This document shows, in pieces, positions 14,857 through 20,186 of a stretch of 20,186 nt of DNA. The position numbers and the translations under genes were made by a program. Source of the DNA: a virus; the IMG/VR virus record IMGVR_UViG_3300019763_000020, positions 1-20,186 of that record. One strand, 5' to 3'. The notes under the pieces were generated by a model that was not told the origin of the DNA, did no database searches, and saw nothing but the letters and a program-made list of their open reading frames with translations. Every line of letters starts with the position of its first letter. Position 1 is the stretch's first letter.

Positions 14857-14938
14857 ATGATTAGATGACAAATCTATCGTTTAAAAAGAGTTAAGAGTTT
14901 TTAAACACATTTTAAACGGTAAGAAAAAAGGATTAAAA
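14857..14938. promoter_or_regulatory. Leader with repeated TTTTAAAC half-sites before the DUF1320 gene
   Basis: GTTTAAAAA (14879-14887) is a perfect inverted match to TTTTTAAAC (14898-14906) with a ten-base spacer. CGTTTAAAA (14878-14886) also matches TTTTAAACG (14910-14918). The left arm can thus pair with either copy but not both. It may be an operator with three half-sites or an RNA switch; no clear promoter is seen. AAGGA at 14928-14932 is the ribosome binding site of the next gene. Confidence 0.4.
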
Positions 14939-15346
14939 GTGATAAACAATCAAGACTTACTAAAAGAGATAAGTGAACAACAATTATTAGAATTATCAGA
15001 TATTAATGCAACAGGGGAAATTAACCAAGATGTAATTGATGATGCATTAAACGACTCAATCTCTTTTATTGAATCTTTTATTATTTTGCCAAATAATCCA
15101 ACACCACTATTAAAAAAAATTACAGTTGATCTAACTATCTATGAACTGAAAAGAAAAAATAGTTTTGTAAGTGATATAGATAAGGAACTCAAAAAAGAGA
15201 ACGAATCATATTTAAGCAAAATGAGTAATGGGAGATTAAGAACTGAGATTATAAAAAATGAAACAGCCTCAGTTCCAAAAGATTCTAATAATTTTGCATT
15301 TAGACATAGATCAAATAGAAGAGTAAATACAAAAGGTTTTAGATGA
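14939..15346 (+). CDS. DUF1320 neck protein, Mu gp36 family
   Basis: Mu gp36-type proteins are part of the head-tail connection. The 135-residue frame starts at GTG (14939), justified by AAGGA at 14928-14932, six bases upstream; no ATG lies nearby. Family signs are the opening 'i...dLl..is..eL.eLsd' with Asp/Asn-rich INQDVIDDALNDSISFIESFIILP, matching 'd...i..ai..As..id.yl..rY.lPl', then LKKITVDLTIYELKRK ('L...a.diA.y.L'). The last 25 residues are basic and likely disordered. Four bases of overlap to the next gene (ATGA junction) join it to the terminase genes. In Mu this gene lies far behind the capsid gene, here it lies before the terminase. Confidence 0.75.
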   Translation: MINNQDLLKEISEQQLLELSDINATGEINQDVIDDALNDSISFIESFIILPNNPTPLLKKITVDLTIYELKRKNSFVSDIDKELKKENESYLSKMSNGRLRTEIIKNETASVPKDSNNFAFRHRSNRRVNTKGFR

Positions 15347-15849
15347 TTAAGTTATCAAATGCAGATAGAAATAGACTATTATCAAGATCACTTTTTGTAG
15401 ATGCGAATAAATCATATAAAGAGATTGCAGAAACTTTAGGAGTATCAGATAAAACAGTAGGTAATTATCAAACAAAAGATAAATCAGAAGGTTTTGATTG
15501 GTTGACTCTACGAGCTAGTAAACACATTTCAAAAGCAAATGATACAAAAGAAAATATGTACTCTATGTTCACACAGTATATGTTTGATAGTTTAAAAGAG
15601 ATAAGAGAAAATGAAGAACTGTCACCAGCTACTAAGAGTGAAGCTATAGCCTCTTTAGGAGATAGCTTCTCAAAGATGGGAAAAATTGCAAGACAAGAAG
15701 ACCCTGAAGCTTATAAACTGGGAATTATAAAATACACAGTAGAAACCTTACTTATAAATATCAAAGATGTAGTATCAAAAGAATGTATGGAAAGTATCAT
15801 AACTAAGATTCATGATATAGGTGAGGAACTCTCTAATGTCTCTATTTAG
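15343..15849 (+). CDS. Small terminase subunit, DUF1804 (Mu gp27)-like
   Basis: This protein should bind the packaging site and guide the large terminase. The 168-residue frame has a helix-turn-helix at about residues 25-45 (KSYKEIAETLGVSDKTVGNY) followed by QTKDKSEGFDWLTLRASKH, the family's 'aA...gVs..Ta.rWk..ak..GdDW...Ra'. The C-terminal half is helical and suits ring formation. The ATG overlaps the stop of the upstream gene in ATGA. The end overlaps the large terminase gene. Mu gp27 is the neighbour of large terminase gp28 in Mu, which agrees with the order here. Confidence 0.82.
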   Translation: MIKLSNADRNRLLSRSLFVDANKSYKEIAETLGVSDKTVGNYQTKDKSEGFDWLTLRASKHISKANDTKENMYSMFTQYMFDSLKEIRENEELSPATKSEAIASLGDSFSKMGKIARQEDPEAYKLGIIKYTVETLLINIKDVVSKECMESIITKIHDIGEELSNVSI

Positions 15850-17569
15850 TAAAGATGAATTACTAGAACATTTAAAAGACACAGAACAACAAGCTTTAGA
15901 TAGTGGAGCTAATAAGAAAAAAGCTAGAAAGATAGCAAAAAAAGCTTTTAAATCTTGGTTAGATGATTTTACTTCCTCTTTAAAAGAACAAATTAAAATA
16001 AGTGATACATTAGATCCTAATGAAAAGCATTTAAGAGTACTTACTCAATCAAACGATTTTCATTATTTTAGAAATACTTACTTTCCTCATTATTATACTT
16101 TAGAGGGAAAATCAGGACTACAAGATGATTTAGAAGAGACCTACTACAAAATTGTAGATAAAGATAAACATTCTGGGTTAAAATTTGCAAAAGCAGCACC
16201 AAGAGGTAATGGTAAATCCACAGATGCATCTATAGTATTTCCTTTATGGTGTATCGTAAATGGTTTTAAAAATTTTATCACTATATTCTCTGATGCAATA
16301 GAACTAACAGAAACACTCATTGAATCAATTAAAGTAGAACTAGAAGAAAATGACAGACTAAGAGCTGATTTTCCTGAAGCAGTAGGTATGAGTAAAGTTT
16401 GGAAGATTGGGGAGATAGTTACAAACAACAATATCAAAATAAAAGGTTTTGGTAGTGGTAAAAGAGTAAGGGGTATCAAGCATGGAGTTTATAGACCTGA
16501 CTTAGCCATCATAGATGATCTAGAAAATGATACAAATGTAAGAAGTAGAAAACAAAGAGATAAACTTGAAGAGTGGCTTGATGAAGCTATTGATAACTTA
16601 GGAAGAGTTGATGGTTCTATGGATATTTTATACATAGGTACCATTTTACATAGAGACTCAGTTCTAGCTAGAAAGCTCAAACTCAAGTTTTGGCATCCAG
16701 CAATATTTAGATCACTTATTAGCTATCCAACTAATATGCATATGTGGGAAGAGTACACAAATATTTATAAATATGAAGGTGTCAATGAAGCTAGAAACTA
16801 TTACTTAGATAACAAATCTTTGATGGATGAAGGAGCAGTTCTTTTATGGGATGCAGTTAGTCTAGAACTTCTTATGCAAAAAAGAGCAGCTAATACTAAA
16901 GCATTTCAAAAAGAGCAGCAGAACAATCCAAATAGCGAGAATCAAAAGTTTGACTCTAGTAAGTTTCAAAAGATATCACCAACTCAAATGCCAAAGCTTG
17001 ATTATATCTATATGTTTGTAGATGCAAAAGGTGACTCAGACCAAGGCGACTTTTGTGGGATACTTGCAGGTGGAGTAAGTCTAGCTACCCAAAAACTCTA
17101 TATATTCCTCTCAAAACAAGAGCGTATCAAAGGTAAGCCTGTAGTTACAAAAGTAGTAAATATGCTAAATGAAATGAAAGTATATATGCTAGGTGGTGAT
17201 AAGAATGGTGGTTTTTATATGCTTAGAGATTGGATTAAAGATGAATGTTTCAAGCAAGGTATTCCAGCTCCCCTTATGAGGTTTACACACTGGACTGAGA
17301 ATAAAGAGGACAGAATGGGTGAATTAGAGTTTCCTATAGATGATGGAGATATTATATTTGTAGGAGATCATCCTGAGCTATTCAATCAAATGGATGACTT
17401 CCCTGAATCTGAAAACGATGATTTACATGATCCTCTATCTGCAGTTTACAGAATGAGTAAATTAAGAAGATTAAAAAAAGACGCAAATGGAAGTGGAAAA
17501 CGCTCAAATACGAGAGCTACTAGACATAAACGACCAAGTAGAAATTCAAGAACAAGAGGAAGACGATAA
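15836..17569 (+). CDS. Large terminase subunit (packaging ATPase-nuclease), Mu gp28 type
   Basis: The motor that cuts and pumps DNA into the head. The 577-residue frame has a Walker A motif APRGNGKST (about 121-129), a Walker B LAIIDDLE (about 223-230), a coupling motif region YIGTILHRDS, and a C-terminal nuclease domain with FVDAKGDSD (from about 394) and a late acidic HDPLSAVYRM. A reading from GTG at 15821 is possible, but AGGA at 15824-15827 fits the ATG at 15836 with eight bases, so I start there. It overlaps the small terminase by 14 bases. The last 30 residues are strongly basic (Arg/Lys/Ser/Thr) and likely disordered, unlike the core. Genes follow to the portal with a TAATG junction. 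Confidence 0.93.
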   Translation: MSLFSKDELLEHLKDTEQQALDSGANKKKARKIAKKAFKSWLDDFTSSLKEQIKISDTLDPNEKHLRVLTQSNDFHYFRNTYFPHYYTLEGKSGLQDDLEETYYKIVDKDKHSGLKFAKAAPRGNGKSTDASIVFPLWCIVNGFKNFITIFSDAIELTETLIESIKVELEENDRLRADFPEAVGMSKVWKIGEIVTNNNIKIKGFGSGKRVRGIKHGVYRPDLAIIDDLENDTNVRSRKQRDKLEEWLDEAIDNLGRVDGSMDILYIGTILHRDSVLARKLKLKFWHPAIFRSLISYPTNMHMWEEYTNIYKYEGVNEARNYYLDNKSLMDEGAVLLWDAVSLELLMQKRAANTKAFQKEQQNNPNSENQKFDSSKFQKISPTQMPKLDYIYMFVDAKGDSDQGDFCGILAGGVSLATQKLYIFLSKQERIKGKPVVTKVVNMLNEMKVYMLGGDKNGGFYMLRDWIKDECFKQGIPAPLMRFTHWTENKEDRMGELEFPIDDGDIIFVGDHPELFNQMDDFPESENDDLHDPLSAVYRMSKLRRLKKDANGSGKRSNTRATRHKRPSRNSRTRGRR

Positions 17570-18948
17570 TGTGGTTTAGAAATAAGAATAAAAAAGAAAC
17601 AAAAAAAGAGCAAAACAAAAGAGAGAAAGTATCACTTACTTCAAGTAATAAAAACATATTAAAATCTATCTTTGATCTACCAGTTCAAGAATCATGGTTA
17701 AGTGAAGATACTATTGAAAAAATATTAAGAGATGGTACAGTTGAAAGCTCAATCGGAAGTAGAAAAGCAGCCACTCTAAAAAAAGAGATCATTATCACTT
17801 GTAAAGATGACAAGATGAGAAAAGAGCTAGAAAATATCTTTAACTATGACATATTAGATTGTATTCTAGACACACCATATTATGGTTTCAACACTTTTGA
17901 GATCAACTGGGAAAATAAGAATAATATTTTATATCCAACTTTAGAAGATAGAGACTATAAAGAGTTTATTTTAGATGGTAAAAAACTGTGCTACTTTCCA
18001 AATGGAATGATGCAAGAGATACCTCCTTATAAATCTGTTTATGTAACATACAGAGCAAAAGCTAAAAGACCCTATGGCAAACCTATTTTAAATACATTGT
18101 TTTGGTTAATAGAATTTAAAAATGCTTCATTAGAATTTTGGGTTGAGTTACTTGAAAAGTTTGGTACACCTTGGGTTATAGGTAAAACAGAAGGTAACAA
18201 AGATGATTTTGCAGATGAGATATTTAATATGCTTGGTGGAGATGGAGCTGTTATTGATAGCGAGGATTCTTTAGAGATAAAAACAGCAACAGACAAAGGA
18301 AACTACAAAGAGCTAATAGAATATATAGATGATCAAATAAGACAACTTATCTTAGGTGGAAATCTTACATCAAATGTAAAAGGTGGTTCACAAGCAGCTG
18401 CAACAGTTCATAATGATATTAGAGAAGATCTAGCAAAAGCAGATGAAAATATAGTAAATAAAGTTATCAAAGAGGTACTTCACTATTTTACAGAGCTAAA
18501 CGGAATCACAGAAGAGATAAAAGGGGAGTTCAAAGATAAAGATGATCCAAACAAAGCTTTAGCTGATAGAGACAAAGTTATATCAGAGATGGGATATACA
18601 CCAACACAAGAGTATATAGAGCAAACTTACAATATTAAAGTTGAAAAGATTGAAGATTCTCAAACAGTTATAGCAAATAGTAAACTTATTTCTTTGTCTA
18701 AAGATATGCCTGAGGATGAGCTAGAGTATCAAGCCAATCAACTTGATACAAAAAAACCACTCACATTTCAAAAGCAAATTTTAGAGATTATTGAAAATAG
18801 TAAATCGTTTGAGGATATGCAAGATAAACTTTTAACACTTTATCCAAATACAAATACAGATGATTTACAAGAAATACTCTTTAACAATATTGCAAATAGT
18901 GAGATACTAGGACGAGCTGAAATAGAGAACGAAAATGGCAACAGTTAA
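17569..18948 (+). CDS. Portal protein, DUF935 (Mu gp29) family
   Basis: The dodecameric portal through which DNA enters and leaves the head. The 459-residue frame has the basic N-terminus, then the DUF935 stretch VESSIGSRKAATLKKEIIIT, ILDTPYYGFNTFEINWE ('i..a...G.s..E..W'), and the C-terminal region with FGTPWVIGKTEG ('yG.P...g') and GGNLTSNVKGGSQAAATVHNDIREDL ('G.tlt........g....Aav...v...i'). Its length is somewhat below Mu gp29 (about 510). Start: ATG in TAATG, with GAGGAAG upstream. It ends inside the next gene, overlapping by 14 bases. Portal directly followed by MuF is typical of Mu and SPP1-type modules. Confidence 0.92.
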   Translation: MWFRNKNKKETKKEQNKREKVSLTSSNKNILKSIFDLPVQESWLSEDTIEKILRDGTVESSIGSRKAATLKKEIIITCKDDKMRKELENIFNYDILDCILDTPYYGFNTFEINWENKNNILYPTLEDRDYKEFILDGKKLCYFPNGMMQEIPPYKSVYVTYRAKAKRPYGKPILNTLFWLIEFKNASLEFWVELLEKFGTPWVIGKTEGNKDDFADEIFNMLGGDGAVIDSEDSLEIKTATDKGNYKELIEYIDDQIRQLILGGNLTSNVKGGSQAAATVHNDIREDLAKADENIVNKVIKEVLHYFTELNGITEEIKGEFKDKDDPNKALADRDKVISEMGYTPTQEYIEQTYNIKVEKIEDSQTVIANSKLISLSKDMPEDELEYQANQLDTKKPLTFQKQILEIIENSKSFEDMQDKLLTLYPNTNTDDLQEILFNNIANSEILGRAEIENENGNS

Positions 18949-20095
18949 TTTCAACTTTAATCTAGCTCCAAAAGACGCAATTAAATATCTACAAAATAAA
19001 GGTTTTAAACTCTCTTTTGATTATGATGAGCTACAAAAAGAAGCACATCTTAGAGCCTTTACAGTAGCAAAAGTTACAAGACTAGACTTACTCAATGATA
19101 TTTTTACAAATATAGATACAGCATTAAAAGATGGTAGATCATTTCAAGACTTCAAAAAGGAGTTAGTTCCAACACTTCAAAAAAAAGGATGGTGGGGAGA
19201 GCAGGATATAGTAAACCCTAAAACAGGAGAAGTAAAAACTATAAACATAGGTTCAAGAAGATTACGAAATATTTATAAAACCAATATGAGAGTAGCATAT
19301 CAAGTAGGAAGATACAAACAAAAAAAAGCACTTCCACTTAGTGTTTATTGGAGATATAAATCAGCATTACTAGAAAATACAAGGGAGGAACATGCCAAAA
19401 TGCATGGTATTCTACTCCATAAAGATGACCCTTGGTGGAATACAAACTATCCTCCAAATGGTTGGGGATGTCATTGTAAAGTTACAGCTCACAGTCTTAA
19501 AGATATAGAAAAACGAGGCTGGAGTATTGAAGATAAAAAGTTACCTAATATCGCTTCAAAAGATTGGGAGTACAATGTAGGAGATGGAAATACAATTTCC
19601 ACTCTAAGTAAAATTAATTTAGATAAGAGTTTAAATAACCTAACAAAAGTAAATGATGTAAAACAAACAAAATATAAAGAGTTAAGTGATGAGAAATTAA
19701 AGAATCTATTTTATACAAACATGGGTGTAAAAGCTGGTGATACTTTTATAGATAAGATTGGTGATCCTATGATTATAGATGATGAACTTTTTAAAATTAA
19801 TAATTGGACTAAAATCAAGAAAAAAGACAGACATTTATATTTAGACAAAATAGCAAAAACAATAAAAGAACCTCATGAGATCTATTTAGAATATGATGCT
19901 CCACACAATAGACTTTTAAAAAAGATGTTTAGATACTTAGATCATAATGGTAAAAAAAGAGCTGTATTAGTAATCTTTGAATATTTAAAAGATAAAACTC
20001 AAGGTGTAAGTGCTTATTTTGTAGATACTCCAAATGCTGTTGAGAAAAAAAGAATAGAAAAACTTATATATCAAGAGAGTACTCATAAAGAGTAA
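18935..20095 (+). CDS. MuF-type head morphogenesis protein with C-terminal PBECR-like nuclease domain
   Basis: The first part, about residues 1-215, is the MuF head protein (Mu gp30, SPP1 gp7), which associates with the portal and is carried in the head. Its marks are NTREEHAKMHGILLHKDD (about 148-165) and PPNGWGCHCKV (173-183; 'PP.G..C.C.v'). The second part, about 255-382 (KDRHLYLDKIAKTIKEPHEI, YLEYDAP, a basic Lys/Arg-rich loop, then KKRAVLVIFEY and YFVDTPNAVEKKR), resembles the PBECR class of phage nuclease domains of the barnase/EndoU/colicin/RelE type. These are known as C-terminal fusions to MuF. If so, the virion may deliver a nuclease with its DNA. Domain assignment is by eye; catalytic residues are not proven. 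The ATG overlaps the portal gene. Confidence 0.85.
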   Translation: MATVNFNFNLAPKDAIKYLQNKGFKLSFDYDELQKEAHLRAFTVAKVTRLDLLNDIFTNIDTALKDGRSFQDFKKELVPTLQKKGWWGEQDIVNPKTGEVKTINIGSRRLRNIYKTNMRVAYQVGRYKQKKALPLSVYWRYKSALLENTREEHAKMHGILLHKDDPWWNTNYPPNGWGCHCKVTAHSLKDIEKRGWSIEDKKLPNIASKDWEYNVGDGNTISTLSKINLDKSLNNLTKVNDVKQTKYKELSDEKLKNLFYTNMGVKAGDTFIDKIGDPMIIDDELFKINNWTKIKKKDRHLYLDKIAKTIKEPHEIYLEYDAPHNRLLKKMFRYLDHNGKKRAVLVIFEYLKDKTQGVSAYFVDTPNAVEKKRIEKLIYQESTHKE

Positions 20096-20186
20096 GGGGA
20101 TTTCGTTTCAATGCCTAACTAAATAGGTAAAGTGTAAGGACTCAGGACGGTGCCCCATTCGTCTAACCGTTACACATCTCTCTTGT
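20096..20186 (+). ncRNA. Candidate structured RNA, runs off the right window edge
   Basis: No gene is visible in the last 91 bases. G+C here is roughly 45 per cent, well above the surrounding genes. CCTA (20114-20117) pairs with TAGG (20124-20127) over ACTAAA. GTGTA (20132-20136) pairs with TACAC (20171-20175), and inside it ACGGT (20147-20151) with ACCGT (20166-20170). The first stem-loop resembles the one at 14778-14790. Neither the end of the element nor a following gene can be seen, so the class is unknown. Confidence 0.35.

Noticed and set aside
15821-15835. GTG start at 15821 for the large terminase
   Set aside because: AGGA at 15824-15827 fits the ATG at 15836; no usable SD precedes the GTG.
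20101-20186. A CRISPR repeat or tRNA at the right edge
   Set aside because: No second repeat copy is present and the stems do not form a cloverleaf.

Overview
The window is the structural half of an integrated temperate phage (or its free genome): a Mu-type head module joined to a P2-type contractile tail module. The DNA is very AT-rich, and the proteins are rich in Lys, Asn, Ile and Glu. Phages of this kind infect Gram-negative hosts. Together this suggests a low-GC Gram-negative host, most likely an Arcobacter-group member of the Campylobacterota; that host call is inference from composition and gene style. No integrase, transposase, repressor or host gene lies in the window, so neither prophage boundary is visible.

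Left arm, bases 12001 down to 1, minus strand: a tightly packed, often overlapping operon. In transcription order it holds a small membrane/coiled-coil protein, a 3-TM-type holin, baseplate spike V, baseplate W and J, tail protein I, a collar-type tail fibre with His-x-His repeats, two small unknown proteins, sheath FI, tube FII, tail chaperone E with a -1 frame extension E', tape measure T, U, X and hub D. After a short gap come a D12-class adenine methyltransferase and a gene of unknown function cut by the left window edge; both sit where phages usually carry accessory cargo.

Centre, 12002-12174: a divergent intergenic region that must hold the start signals of both arms.

Right arm, 12175 to the end, plus strand: a DUF1834/gp37-like neck protein, a Mu-I-type protease-scaffold frame broken by an in-frame amber codon but keeping an internal scaffold start, a lambda-D-type decoration protein and a lambda-E-type major capsid protein. 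Next comes a 178-base untranslated region with tandem hairpins and an intrinsic terminator. A DUF1320 neck protein, small and large terminase, DUF935 portal and a MuF head protein follow. The MuF protein carries a C-terminal extension resembling the PBECR family of phage nuclease toxins. The last 91 bases are non-coding, GC-richer than their surroundings, and look like the start of a structured RNA.

The head genes encode shell (scaffold, protease, decoration, capsid), portal/MuF and packaging motor, and the neck proteins join head to tail. The tail genes build sheath, tube, chaperone, tape measure, baseplate, spike and fibre. Release would begin with the holin. Compared with Mu, the head genes are circularly permuted, with the shell block before the terminase-portal block. 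The features of most interest are the MuF-nuclease fusion, the amber codon upstream of an intact nested scaffold, the E/E' frameshift site, and a stem-loop with a shared ACTAAAT core downstream of both the capsid and MuF genes.
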